64,000 nucleotides of DNA from Bdellovibrionales bacterium (GTDB lineage: Bacteria; Bdellovibrionota; Bdellovibrionia; Bdellovibrionales; Bdellovibrionaceae): assembly GCA_016713585.1 (NCBI GenBank), contig JADJOV010000012.1, positions 20,379 to 84,378 of the forward strand, in the 5' to 3' direction. A model generated the notes under the pieces. It ran no database searches. It worked only from the letters and a program-made list of their open reading frames with translations, and was not told the DNA's origin. The translations under genes and the position numbers were made by a program. Every line of letters starts with the position of its first letter. Positions within the stretch are counted from its first letter, which is position 1. Positions 48,887 to 59,021 of the stretch are shown piece after piece.

Positions 48887-50599
48887 GCCCTAAAATAGGA
48901 CAACTGAAGATTGCACAAATTGTCTTTATACTCACCGTCTTTACTTTCACGATCGTGCCAAATTTTGCGTCAGCTCGGCCCACCAACTCAGAATTCAAAA
49001 TAGGAATTACCCAAGAATTCGAAACTCTGAATCCCTTGATCATGAGTATGTCTGCGACCTCCTATATGGCACGCTTAGCTATTCGAACTCTGGTCAATTT
49101 AGATGCCAATTCCAAGTGGGTTCCGCAATTGGCTAAAGAAATCCCATCCCTTGACAAAGGCACCGCTAAAATTATTGAAGTCGGAGGCAAAAAGAAGATT
49201 GTCACGCAGTGGGAAATTCTTGAAAAAGCCTCCTGGGGGGACGGAAAACCCGTCATTTGTGAAGATTTTCAGATGGCCCTACGAATTGCGACATCCCCAC
49301 ATGTTTCAATTGGCGAAAAAGAAACCTACGCCCAAATTGAGAAAATTGAATGGGATCCAAAAGCTCCCAAAAAAATGTACATTCACTTTTGCCAAAGCCC
49401 GTTGGGACTTCTTTTAGATTGGGTTCGTTTTTCCCAGTGCCAAAACATATCGAAGAGCCCGTTTTCCAAAAATACGGGTCAACCAAAGAGGGCTACGAAA
49501 AAACTCAGTTTACTCAAAAAAACCAACGACGCCTGGTTTATATAATGGCCCCTACCTGATCACTGAGGTGAATCTGGGCGATCATTTGTCCTTTGGAGTA
49601 AACCCACATTTTTACGGAGCTCCGGCGCATATCAAAAAAATTATTTTCAAACTCATTCCCAATACTGGCACCTTAGAGGCAAACCTCAGATCCGGAACGA
49701 TCGATATGATTTCAACTCTTGGTCTTGCCCTCGACCAAGCCCTTGTCTTAGATAAGAAAGTGAAGAACGAGAAGCTCCCCTACGAGGTTCTCTTCACTCC
49801 GAGTGTCACTTACGAGCACATTGATTTGAATCTTGATAATCCGATTCTCAAGGATGTGAAAGTCAGAAAGGCTCTCTTGTTTGGGATGAATAGAGATGAG
49901 CTAGCCCTGGCTCTTTTTGAGGGTCGACAACAGACGGCGCTGCATTTTATCTCTCCAAAGGATCCCTGGTTCACCTCGGATTCCAAATTTGTTCAACCCT
50001 ACAGATACTCACGCAATCAAGCCGCAAAACTCCTTGATGAAGCAGGTTGGCTGATGGAGCCGGATGGGATCAGAGCCAAAGGTGGAAAAAAATTAAGTCT
50101 TTCTTTTATGACCACAGCAGGTAATAAAACCCGCGAACTCGTGCAGGTCTACTTACAAGAGCAGTGGAAACAGGTTGGAATTGAAGTCACAATTAAGAAC
50201 GAGCCAGCTCGTGTTTTCTTTTCTGAATCTGCAAAAAAAAGAAAATATGGCGGATTAGCCATGTTTGCCTGGGTTTCCTCCCCTGAAACAAGTCCACGCC
50301 CGACCCTCCACTCCAAATCAGTTTCGAATGAAAAAAATGGCTGGTCTGGACAGAATTGGATGAATTGGATAAATCCCCAGGTTGATAAAAATATTGAAGC
50401 TCTTGAGGTGGAATTCAATCCGAAGAAGCGGGTTGAAATTGTGGCGGATATCCTCAAGGCGTACACTGAAGATGTCCCGGTCCTGCCGCTTTATTACCGT
50501 TCAGATATTACAGTTATTCCGAAGAACTTAAAGAATTTCAGAGTTCCAGGCCACCAATACCCTGAAACAAATGAGGTCGAGACGTGGACTTTGGAATAA
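48883..50599 (+). CDS. Peptide-binding protein (SBP family 5), two frameshifts
   Basis: Periplasmic solute receptor. Signal peptide (FILTVFTFTIVPNFASA), then FKIGITQEFETLNPLI, ASWGDGKPVICEDF, PYLITEVNLGDHLSF, LRSGTIDMISTLG, VRKALLFGMNRDEL and VLPLYYRSDITV. Two one-base losses, near 49430 and 49540, divide it into three frames. About 572 residues, normal. ATG 48883 overlaps the stop of the preceding ATPase gene. Confidence 0.85.
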
Positions 50600-50612
50600 C
50601 TCAGGGTCGTCC

Positions 50613-51590
50613 ATGAGAGTCTTTATTTTTCGAAGAATAGCTCACACTCTGGCGTTGATTGTTGTTCTTTCCTATGTTTGCTTTAGTCTGGTCTCTCTGA
50701 TGCCAGGCGATCCTTTGGAGTTGATGATTGCTTCAAATCCAAAGATCACTTCTGAAGATGTCCTTCGCTTAAAAGAAATTTATGGACTCGATCAGCCAGC
50801 CTACAAACGATACCTGAATTGGGCCAGGACAATCCTGCAAGGAGACCTTGGCTATAGTCGTACCTATAAAGTTCCGGTGAGTGAACTGATGGCTCCCCGC
50901 CTCATTAATACCTTTATTCTTTCACTCCTTTCTCTGAGCTTTTCGCTCTTAATCGCCATTCCCTTAGGAATCTTTTCAGCGGTTAAACCCGGAGGCAAAC
51001 TCGACACTATGGCGAATTTGTTTTCATTTGCAGGAATTTCCGTCCCGTCTTTTTGGCTGGGCTTGATATTGATTATTATCTTTGCAGTTATGCTTCAATG
51101 GCTACCCGCAGGTGGAACGCAGACACTTGGATCCGTGGAGTGGGGTTGTTGGCGACAGATTGGGGATCGCCTCACTTACTTGGCTTTACCGGTCCTTTCT
51201 CTGAGTCTCCAACAAACCGGAAAATTCTTCCGCTTTATTCGCAGCGGAATGATTGAAGTCTTAAGTCAGGATTACATTCGCACAGCCAAAGCGAAGGGCC
51301 TTTTGCCGTGGACCATTTTATGGAAGCATGCTTTTCGAAATACCTTGATTCCTCTCATCACCGTCGTTGCCCTGAGTCTTTCTGGAATATTTTCAGGGGC
51401 AGTTCTCACTGAAATGGTTTTTGCTTATCAAGGAATTGGTAAATTGGTCTATGATTCAATTATGGCAAATGACACCAACGTAGCCATGGTTTCTTTTATC
51501 ATCTCAGTCAGCATGGTTCTTTTAATGAATCTCTTGGCAGATATCTTGTATGGATATGCAGATCCTAGGGTCTCACGGGAGCTTGGATGA
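50613..51590 (+). CDS. Peptide ABC transporter permease (OppB/DppB)
   Basis: Six-helix permease: YVCFSLVSLMPGDPLELMI at the N-terminus, IYGLDQPAYKRYLNW, GDLGYSRTY, and the EAA loop RTAKAKGLLPWTILWKHAFRN cut to its core YIRTAKAKGL. Intact, 325 residues. ATG 50613 starts with MRVFIFRRI as in the family; the frame upstream overlaps the binding-protein gene. Confidence 0.9.
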   Translation: MRVFIFRRIAHTLALIVVLSYVCFSLVSLMPGDPLELMIASNPKITSEDVLRLKEIYGLDQPAYKRYLNWARTILQGDLGYSRTYKVPVSELMAPRLINTFILSLLSLSFSLLIAIPLGIFSAVKPGGKLDTMANLFSFAGISVPSFWLGLILIIIFAVMLQWLPAGGTQTLGSVEWGCWRQIGDRLTYLALPVLSLSLQQTGKFFRFIRSGMIEVLSQDYIRTAKAKGLLPWTILWKHAFRNTLIPLITVVALSLSGIFSGAVLTEMVFAYQGIGKLVYDSIMANDTNVAMVSFIISVSMVLLMNLLADILYGYADPRVSRELG

Positions 51591-52677
51591 GAAGTCTGTG
51601 TTGTTCCCTGGTTATTGGTTTTATCGTTTTGCTTGCGATTTTTGCCGACCTTATTAGTTCATTGACTGACCTAAATCCAAATCAGCAAAATATTCTGGGT
51701 CGTTATTTACCACCAATGAGTCACTCAGAGATTTCAGCAGACACCAAGCAAACCCTCCTTGAAAAATGGATTACGACCAACCCGACTCAGGCCAAGACTT
51801 TGGCAAAAATCCTCGTCGACCAAGGAGTCAGTTCCAGCCCTGAAGATGAAATTGTTTTGGATGTCGGAACTAGATCTCAAAAGGAAGCCTTAGAAATTCT
51901 CCAAAAAATAGATTCCTCTGAGACCGCCAACTTCCAGAACCTGCTGGCAAGCTTTTCATCACTCCATCTTTTAGGCACAGATGAGATTGGCCGAGATGTT
52001 TTTATAAGATTAGTCTACGGCGCACGGATCTCCATGGGGGTTGGAGTCATGGTCGCTTTGACTTCTGCCATTCTAGGTTTAATCCTTGGATCACTTGCTG
52101 GCTATTATGGTGGATTTATAGATACTCTCCTTATGCGAGTGACGGACTCTCTCCTTTCCTTGCCCATGATGCCCATTTTGATTATTGTTTCAGCTATTGA
52201 CCTACAAAAACTTCCAGCAGGTAAATTTTTTCTCTCTCAAGGCAACGAAAGTATCGTTAAAATGTTTCTTATTCTTTGCCTTTTTTCATGGATGCCCGTC
52301 GCGCGTCTGGCCCGAGGAAACATTCTTTCACTCAAAAACATGGATTTTGTTTTGGCTGCCCGAACCTTGGGCGCCAAGGACCATACGATTATTCTCCGCC
52401 ATCTTTTCCGAACATGATGGCTCCAATTCTGGTGGCGGTCACGCTAGGGGTTGGCGAAAGTATTTTGTACGAAGCGGCCCTGAGTTTCTTGGGTCTGGGT
52501 ATTATGCCCCCAACCTCGAGCTGGGGAAATATGCTGACAAATGCTCAAGAAGTCATTTTTAAGAGTCCGTGGTTAACTATTCTCCCTGGGCTGATGATTT
52601 TTATTACAACCGTCAGCATTAACCTAATTGGAGATGGACTTCAGTCTGTATTGAATCCGAAAATCCAACGCCATTGA
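51587..52677 (+). CDS. Peptide ABC transporter permease (OppC/DppC), one frameshift
   Basis: Partner permease. LGTDEIGRDVFIRLVYGARIS, LTSAILGLILGSLAGYYGG and DFVLAARTLGAKD mark the family; after RHLF one base is missing (near 52410) and the other frame carries PNMMAPILVAVTLGVGESIL and LSFLGLGIMPPTSSWG. A 110-residue loop after the first helix is longer than usual. ATG overlaps the preceding stop. Confidence 0.88.
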
Positions 52678-52833
52678 CCTTTGACTTCTTGATTAGCTCA
52701 CCTATGGCCAATAATTTGTTAATAGTTCCATATTCTAGCCTTTTTTTTCTACGGGAGCTACCGATCGAATATGCAGGTAGATTGAGAGAAAGCTTTAAGA
52801 AATTTACCACAACCTGTTAACGATGGAGACCGG

Positions 52834-53570
52834 GTGGATATTCAACGTATACTGATCATCGAAGACTCGGTAGATCTTCAATTTGAGCTCAAGGAAATCC
52901 TCCAAAAAAATTCTCGATCACAGGAGTCCTGACTGCGGCAGCGGCCCTCGACGCACTCAATGCAAGCCAATATTCCCTGATACTTATAGATGTGGGTCTC
53001 CCCGACGAGGATGGTTTCACCCTCCTAGGTAAAATCCGCCTGATTGATACAGCAAAACTAACACCAGTTTTTTTCCTTACGGGGCGAGATAATGTTCAAG
53101 ATAAAGTCAATGCCTTTAGCATGGGAGCTGATGACTATTTGGTTAAACCCTTCAATCCCCGCGAATTAGAGGCCCGAGTCGAAGCCAAGATGCTCAAATT
53201 GTTGGCCCAGCCTGTCCAGGGCGATTCTTTTGTTTGTGGAAACTTCCGTGTGGCGCCGGGTCTCCAGAAAGTTGAAATTCTGGCGGACGAAACTGGACAT
53301 CTCACTCCAGAGCGCAATATGAATTTAACTTCGATCGAATTTCGTTTGCTCTTCTATTTTTTGAAAAATGAAAATAAAAATTTGCCGCGGAAAGAAATTT
53401 TGAAGGTCGTTTGGGGAGAAAGTCTTCCAGGAACAGATCGAACCGTCGACACCCACGTCTACACACTCAGACAAAAATTGGGGTCCCTTGCTCGCTGTGT
53501 TAAATCAGTCCCAAAAGTCGGATATCGCTTCTCCCAAAAGGATGTTTCTCGGGCTAAAAAAACAGGCTAA
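52834..53570 (+). CDS. OmpR-type response regulator, one frameshift
   Basis: Receiver (ILIIEDSVDLQFELKEIL, LILIDVGLPDEDG with the phospho-aspartate, FFLTGRD, DDYLVKPFNPRELEA) and winged-helix DNA-binding domain (LTSIEFRLLFYFLKNE, RTVDTHVYTLRQKLG, SVPKVGYRF). One base is lost near 52915. GTG 52834 with GGAG upstream is taken as the start. No kinase gene next to it. The gap 52678-52833 may hold its promoter. Confidence 0.85.
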
Positions 53571-53596
53571 GCGACAAGCACTATCAAGGAGAAAAA

Positions 53597-54033
53597 ATGG
53601 GCCAGGCCAAAGATTTCATGACTCCAGATCCGATTGTCCTAGAATCATCGGCAACCATTACTGAGGTGGTCGAGCTGTTTGGATCCAAAAAATTGCTTCG
53701 GCTCCGGTGAGAACTTCAATGGGAGAATATGCTGGAACTCTCACAGAGCTCACCCTCGTACGTATTCTTGTCCTTCATCAACTTCAAACCGAAAAATATA
53801 AAAAGCTAGCCCATCGGTTGGACTTTCTAGAGCCTCTTGTTTTTGTGAATCAAACAGACCCTTTCGCAGATGTACTTAAAGCAATTCTTAAAGCCCCAAA
53901 TCACCGACTTTTTGTGAAAGAAAAAAATAATCACATCTGTGGTGTCATCAGCCCAAAAGATCTTCTTCGTGTCTTGATGACAGAAACAATGGAAGCTGAT
54001 ACAATCAAACACGAAGTTAAAAAACTTGCCTAG
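53597..54033 (+). CDS. CBS-domain pair protein, one frameshift
   Basis: AAGGAG is 6-7 bases before ATG 53597. The first CBS motif (KDFMTPDPIVLESSATITEVV) is followed by a one-base loss near 53690; the second (FVNQTDPFADVLKAIL, HICGVISPKDLLRVL) is complete. CBS pairs sense adenosine nucleotides; there is no attached enzyme or channel domain. About 145 residues, the whole protein. Confidence 0.75.
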
Positions 54034-54058
54034 CAGATCTCTACCAAAGGATGCCGTT

Positions 54059-54367
54059 GTGCCCACAGTTAAGTCGACAGTTAGGTCGACAGTTAAACCG
54101 ACCGTCAAGCCAACAGTTAAAATGTATAAAAAAAATCCCTGCCCCTATTGTGATCGTGCGGAGGCTCTGTTTAAGAGCCGAGGGATTCCCGTGGAAATTA
54201 TTGATCTCACAGAACAACCTGCTGAAATAGATCGCATCAAAAACGAAACTGGCTGGCGAACAGTCCCGATTATTTTGATCAACGAAAAACTTATTGGTGG
54301 GTACACAGATCTCAAAGACCTTGATGATTCAGGCGAACTCGACAGGCTTCTCAGTCAACCAATTTAA
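54059..54367 (+). CDS. Glutaredoxin with a repetitive PTVK tail
   Basis: Glutathione-dependent thiol reductase of the GrxC class: NPCPYCDRAEALF (active site CPYC), TVPIILINEKLIGGYTDL. Before it are five tandem PTVK/STVR/STVK units (residues 2-21), which is not usual in glutaredoxins. GTG 54059 is chosen because AAAGGA lies 8 bases upstream; an ATG at 54122 would give a plain glutaredoxin without ribosome site. Confidence 0.75.
   Translation: MPTVKSTVRSTVKPTVKPTVKMYKKNPCPYCDRAEALFKSRGIPVEIIDLTEQPAEIDRIKNETGWRTVPIILINEKLIGGYTDLKDLDDSGELDRLLSQPI
54062..54121. repeat. Five tandem 12-bp repeats coding PTVK units
   Basis: Unit CCGACAGTTAAA with variation at the first, sixth, ninth and last bases; five consecutive in-frame copies encode PTVK, STVR, STVK, PTVK, PTVK. 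The unit length is a multiple of three, so copy number can vary without breaking the gene. Confidence 0.85.
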
Positions 54368-54391
54368 ATCTCGAGCAGGTTCAGAGCCGTT

Positions 54392-55422
54392 CTATTGGCG
54401 CAGGTCCGTTCTTGGAACCATCGGCATCGGATTTGAGAAGAGCTCTCCGACGAATGTTCGCATCTCTCGCAAATTCTTTGCCTTCGTGGAGATTTGAATT
54501 AGATTTTGTCCATAGAAGAGCCAACAACATGTCGTGCGAATCCAAAACCGCACCTTTCTCAAGGCCAAATCTTCACCAAAATAGAGTTCACTGAGATCAA
54601 TCAGACGAAGAAGAACTCGGCCATAGGCAGTCCCTTCTTCCTCAGGCGTTCGCGGAGCAAAACCTCCAAATCCCGGGGACTTGGCCAACCGAGGTCTTCG
54701 CCAACCTGCCACATCAGCCACGGCCTAGCCGCCAAGGCTCGCCCAGCCATCACCAACTCGCAACCTGTCTGGGCTCGCATTTGGTGCACATCCTCTGCGG
54801 TCTGAATATCACCGTTGCCAATCACGGGTATATCAACTGTGTCTCGTAATTGGCGAATCTGACTCCAATCGGCATTTCCTCGCCTTTTCTGTTCTGCTGT
54901 TCGAGGGTGAAGACAAACCCAAGCGGCCCCCGCCTCCTGAAGACCCCGCACAAATTGAAATAGAAAATCTGGATTGGTTCCACGTTCGGCCGCACGCAGT
55001 TTGACAGAGACTGGAACTCTGGCCACTTTCGTCGCCATGGCAACCACTTCGGCGGCGTAGGTAGAATCCCCCATCAGAGCCACTCCATAGTTGTGCCTCA
55101 GGGCTTTTTGAACTGGACAGCCCATATTGATATCAATGGCCACGGCCCCCCAGTCTTCAAGCTTGCGAATACTCGCGGCGATGGCTCCCGCCTCATTCCC
55201 AAGAATCTGTGGAACTAACTCTGTCTCACAGGGACCCTTCATGGTTTCCGGAACTTTCGCAAAATCTTCATAAGGAAGTTTTCTGGAGTTGAGCATTTCA
55301 GTCGGCCACAGAGTGAAGGCCCCTGGCGGCATATACTCCCGAATAATCAGACGCAGGGCCACATGAGACAGTCCCACCATCGGTGCTAAACAAAGTGGAA
55401 AGTTAACTCGGGTCCCTTGCAT
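54392..55422 (-). CDS. tRNA-dihydrouridine synthase, one frameshift
   Basis: FMN enzyme that reduces uridine in tRNA. LCLAPMVGLSHVALRL, INMGCPVQKALRHNYGVALM (catalytic cysteine), PVSVKLRAA, CLHPRTAEQKRRGNADW and VIGNGDIQTAED are the family motifs. One base is lost near 54640, after LRERLRKK; the shifted frame gives the helical C-terminal domain (LYFGEDLALRKVRFWIRTT). About 343 residues. The Dus subtype is not assigned. Confidence 0.85.
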
Positions 55423-55538
55423 TCACCTGCTGGTATTTCACGCCTCGCCGCCTCTTTCAATTCTTCCCTGAAAAAAATCTACCTAACGCAGAGTGTTTTC
55501 GATACACTCGCTCCTCAACTCAACCAGGGCATAAACAT

Positions 55539-56672
55539 TTGAAACAAAATAAATCTCATCATCACTTAGCTCTCAAAGTTGGAATTTTGGGGGGTGGCCA
55601 GTTAGCCCGAATGCTCGCGCTCAGTGGTTTTGCGCGCGGCCTCGAGGTGCATGCCCTCTCCGAAAATCCCACGGACCCCGTGGCTCAAGTCAGTCATTTC
55701 TGGGTGCAAGGCTCACCTGACAATCAAGCAGACTTAGTCTCATTTTCGAAACACCTAGACCTTTTAACCTTTGAGAGTGAGTTTTTTAATGCGGCCGGAA
55801 TTGAAAAGTCCCTCGGTCGCCATAAGAAAAAACTCTTCCCCTCAACAAAGTGTATGTCGATGATTCAAGATCGAGCCAAACAAAAAGTTTTGCTGGATGA
55901 TTTTGGAATTCCAACAGCCCCCTTCATCGTGGTGCACGAACCCGAAGACCTTATCAGTTCGCTGAAGGTTTTTGGACCCATGGTTCTTAAAAAACGCCAG
56001 GGCGGTTATGATGGAAACGGCACCTGGGTTCTTCACAATCCAAATCAAATTGCCAAGATCGACAAAAAGCTCTTTCTCGCCCCAGGCTTTATTGCCGAGA
56101 AATTTATTCCTTTTTCTCGCGAACTCGCTGTGATGTTTGTGAGAAGTCGCTCTGGACAAAAGCAAGCTCTTCCTCTCACTAAGTCTGTGCAAAAAAGCTC
56201 CCGCTGCGATTATGTTCTCGGACCTGTTTCTCACTCTGGCTTTTTGGCTCTCCAAAAAAAATTCTTCAAGATGCTTGATGCCATCGATTACGTCGGAGTT
56301 CTAGGCGTTGAGCTTTTTGATACGGGAACTCAACTCCTGGTGAATGAGCTCGCCCCGAGAGTTCATAATTCAGGCCACTATTCTCAAAATGCTTTGAACT
56401 CAAGCCAGTTTGATCTGCACTGGATGGCAGGACTTGATCTCGAACTTCCGGAAGTGCAAATTCAAGAAAAGGCGTTTGCCATGATTAATTTAATTGGTCG
56501 CAAAAACACTTCCAGGATGAAGGCCCCGAATGCGCTTTCTGGACAATTACACTGGTACGGCAAGGGAGAATCCAGACCAGGTAGAAAAATGGGACACGTC
56601 AATTACTCTGGCCCCGAGATTAAAAAACTCTTGGCCCAGGGACTCAGAGAGCGGAACCTATTTAGAATTTAA
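55539..56672 (+). CDS. purK: 5-(carboxyamino)imidazole ribonucleotide synthase
   Basis: ATP-grasp enzyme of purine synthesis that makes N5-CAIR. VGILGGGQLARMLALSG (N-terminal nucleotide fold), VLKKRQGGYDGNG (ATP-grasp loop), FSRELAVMFVR and NELAPRVHNSGHYSQNA are diagnostic. 377 residues, intact. No ATG is available at the start; TTG 55539 after AGGG is the likely start. Product feeds PurE, encoded next. Confidence 0.92.
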   Translation: MKQNKSHHHLALKVGILGGGQLARMLALSGFARGLEVHALSENPTDPVAQVSHFWVQGSPDNQADLVSFSKHLDLLTFESEFFNAAGIEKSLGRHKKKLFPSTKCMSMIQDRAKQKVLLDDFGIPTAPFIVVHEPEDLISSLKVFGPMVLKKRQGGYDGNGTWVLHNPNQIAKIDKKLFLAPGFIAEKFIPFSRELAVMFVRSRSGQKQALPLTKSVQKSSRCDYVLGPVSHSGFLALQKKFFKMLDAIDYVGVLGVELFDTGTQLLVNELAPRVHNSGHYSQNALNSSQFDLHWMAGLDLELPEVQIQEKAFAMINLIGRKNTSRMKAPNALSGQLHWYGKGESRPGRKMGHVNYSGPEIKKLLAQGLRERNLFRI

Positions 56673-56686
56673 ATCTCTAGTTGAAC

Positions 56687-56706
56687 GGTTGAAAGTTTAA
56701 TCAACC
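56687..56706 (+). terminator. Hairpin between purK and purE
   Basis: GGTTGA and TCAACC pair around an 8-base loop, followed by TTTCT. It could end part of the purK transcripts or act as an attenuator. Stem is short. Confidence 0.35.
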
Positions 56707-56758
56707 TTTCTATTGATGTTTTTAAACTTAATAAAAAATATTTTTGAGGAAACAGAAG

Positions 56759-57244
56759 ATGAAAGTCGCAGTTATTATGGGAAGTTCGACGGATTTGAAG
56801 GTCATGAAAGAAGCTGTTCGTGCGCTGAAAGAATTTGAAATTCCCTCTGTTGTTAAGATAGTCTCGGCCCACCGAACACCCTTAGCCATGGTGAAATTTT
56901 CAGAAGAGGCAATCAAAAATGGTTACTCCGTCATCATTGCTGGCGCCGGCGCGGCCGCCCATCTTCCCGGAATGGTTGCGAGTCTGACCTTCCTGCCCGT
57001 GATCGGCGTCCCCGTCACTGTTAATAAGCTTGCAGGAATTGATGCACTTCTTTCTATTGCTCAAATGCCGCGTGGAATTCCCGTGGCCACAGTCGCCATT
57101 GATAATGCCTACAATGCAGGATTACTTGCAGCTCGAATTCTGGCCATTTCGCATCCTAAAATTGCCAGTCGCCTCGAAAAGATTTCAAAAAAACAGATTC
57201 GCAAAGTCAAGGAGATGAACAAAGAACTTAAAGCGAGGACTTGA
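56759..57244 (+). CDS. purE: N5-carboxyaminoimidazole ribonucleotide mutase
   Basis: Converts N5-CAIR to CAIR. MGSSTDLKVM, SAHRTP and AGAGAAAHLPGMVAS are class I PurE signatures; 161 residues. ATG 56759 with GAGGA upstream is preferred over an ATG at 56744. Intact. Confidence 0.93.
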   Translation: MKVAVIMGSSTDLKVMKEAVRALKEFEIPSVVKIVSAHRTPLAMVKFSEEAIKNGYSVIIAGAGAAAHLPGMVASLTFLPVIGVPVTVNKLAGIDALLSIAQMPRGIPVATVAIDNAYNAGLLAARILAISHPKIASRLEKISKKQIRKVKEMNKELKART

Positions 57245-57248
57245 AAAA

Positions 57249-58763
57249 CTAAAGATGTCTCTTGATTAAGGGAACTAGTCCTAGTTGCCGAGACAACTCT
57301 TCAATTTTCTTCTCACTCGCCAAGGCCTCCACTGATCGTTCTGCATCGACATCCAAGATTCCATCTTTAGAGATCATCACTGACCGGGCAAGGATTCTTT
57401 TTTGAATATAGGAGCTGAACTCGACTGTGAATCTTGGAACATTCGAATTCGCCTGACTTCCAATTTGGAGTCCAATTTCTCGATTGATCTTTGCAGATCG
57501 TTGGTCAAAGTTAAATGAGCCTATCAAGGATATCTTATCATTAATAATTGCACCCTTACAATGTAACACCTCAGGAGCCCCACTGTGATTGGGATTAATA
57601 TTATCATCATAAGGCTTAAACAAATAAAGCTTCACACCCATTTTTACCAAACGCTCTTTAATTGTCATAAAGCCTGCATGCGCCAATGTCATATCGCTAC
57701 TCGCTAATGAATTGGTCACGATCGTCACGTCAACGCTTCTCTCTCGAATAATCTTTTCAAGAGTCGAAAGTTCCTCGTCTGTTGGGAATAAATACGGAGT
57801 ACTAATTAATATTTTTTTCGTTCTTTCATCTGCAAACTGCTCCATGATCTGAGCACCGAGCTTATTCTCGACATCTTTCATTCTCACAGTTGGATCATTG
57901 AAAGCAAAGAACACCTGCGACATATCTGAATCTTTATCTTCGGGCGAAGTCCCTTTGAGATCCTCAAGATCGGCTAACATTTTGGAAATTGGCTGAACTT
58001 TAGTTTCGTATTCACCCTTTTTAAACTGACGCACAAGATCTACAATCTGTTGGTCCGCCTCGTCAATTTCGGCAGCAATCAAATTGTTCTCACGCATACA
58101 CTCATGGTATTCTTTTTTACATCTAAGTCCATTGAGTCTTCCATGGTCGTAATCCCAAAGTTCGAGATCAGCCACATCGGGATTTGTTGACCAAAGCTTC
58201 GAAAAATACTCATGAGTGGCACTTGCGGCATTTCCTAAAACTAATGCATCTGCATCCAAAAAATTGAATTTATCAGACCTTCCAAAATAGGCTTCCGCAG
58301 CATTTCGACCGCCGAGGATTGCCATCGGGTGCTTGGTGGATCCATCGACACTAAGCAATTTATCATGATTCCGATAGGTCATGTAAGGAAGATTCAATAC
58401 CCGATGAAAGAGTGGATTGAATATTTTAATTTCGATTGGTTTTGACAATGGACTTTTGGATTTGGATGGGCGAGTCATAGCGGCTAGCTGAGCTGGTTTT
58501 AGATTATTGTTAATACTATCAATCAAAATCCTGACCCTCACCCCCCGATCGGCGGCCTCACGCAAAAAGCCTAGACCTATCAAAGCGATCTTATCATCAC
58601 CGACATCAAAGTATTCGATGGCAATTTCTTTTTTTGCATTCCTAATAAGGTCTATTCTGGCCTGAAGGGCCTCCGTATTCTCTTCAAGTAGCTTTACCCT
58701 GTCAGCAAATCCAGTTAAAGGCACAAAGCACATCGGCATCAAAGCCGCCAAAAACAATTTCAT
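57249..58763 (-). CDS. Secreted phospholipase D-like protein
   Basis: Signal peptide (LFLAALMPMCFVPLTGFA), then two HKD-type half-sites: HDKLLSVDG with GGRNAAEAY, and HCKGAIINDKISLIGSFNFDQRS. In both the HxK(x4)D spacing is kept. Such enzymes cleave phosphodiester bonds in lipids (phospholipase D, cardiolipin synthase) or nucleic acids. As an exported enzyme in a probable predator it might act on prey lipids; inference. 504 residues, intact. Between it and the next gene, 58764-59021 has no recognisable feature. Confidence 0.8.
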   Translation of the reverse strand: MKLFLAALMPMCFVPLTGFADRVKLLEENTEALQARIDLIRNAKKEIAIEYFDVGDDKIALIGLGFLREAADRGVRVRILIDSINNNLKPAQLAAMTRPSKSKSPLSKPIEIKIFNPLFHRVLNLPYMTYRNHDKLLSVDGSTKHPMAILGGRNAAEAYFGRSDKFNFLDADALVLGNAASATHEYFSKLWSTNPDVADLELWDYDHGRLNGLRCKKEYHECMRENNLIAAEIDEADQQIVDLVRQFKKGEYETKVQPISKMLADLEDLKGTSPEDKDSDMSQVFFAFNDPTVRMKDVENKLGAQIMEQFADERTKKILISTPYLFPTDEELSTLEKIIRERSVDVTIVTNSLASSDMTLAHAGFMTIKERLVKMGVKLYLFKPYDDNINPNHSGAPEVLHCKGAIINDKISLIGSFNFDQRSAKINREIGLQIGSQANSNVPRFTVEFSSYIQKRILARSVMISKDGILDVDAERSVEALASEKKIEELSRQLGLVPLIKRHL

Positions 58764-59021
58764 ATAGATGTACCTTCACCTTTGGATGGTTTTCACCAAA
58801 AAATCAGTTTTGAGTTTCCACACAATCTTCCGTGAAATGACTTCTTAGCTAAAATCGTTCCACCCGAGCCTATGAATAAAGTCCATTAGAGCCCCAAAAT
58901 GTGAATTGGCTTCGCAAAAAATGACAATTTTTGTTTATAAATTCGCCATCTTGAGAAACTTTCCCAACTTGATACAGTCTGTCCCCTTAAGTTACCCTGG
59001 CCCAAAGCCGATGAATGGAAC

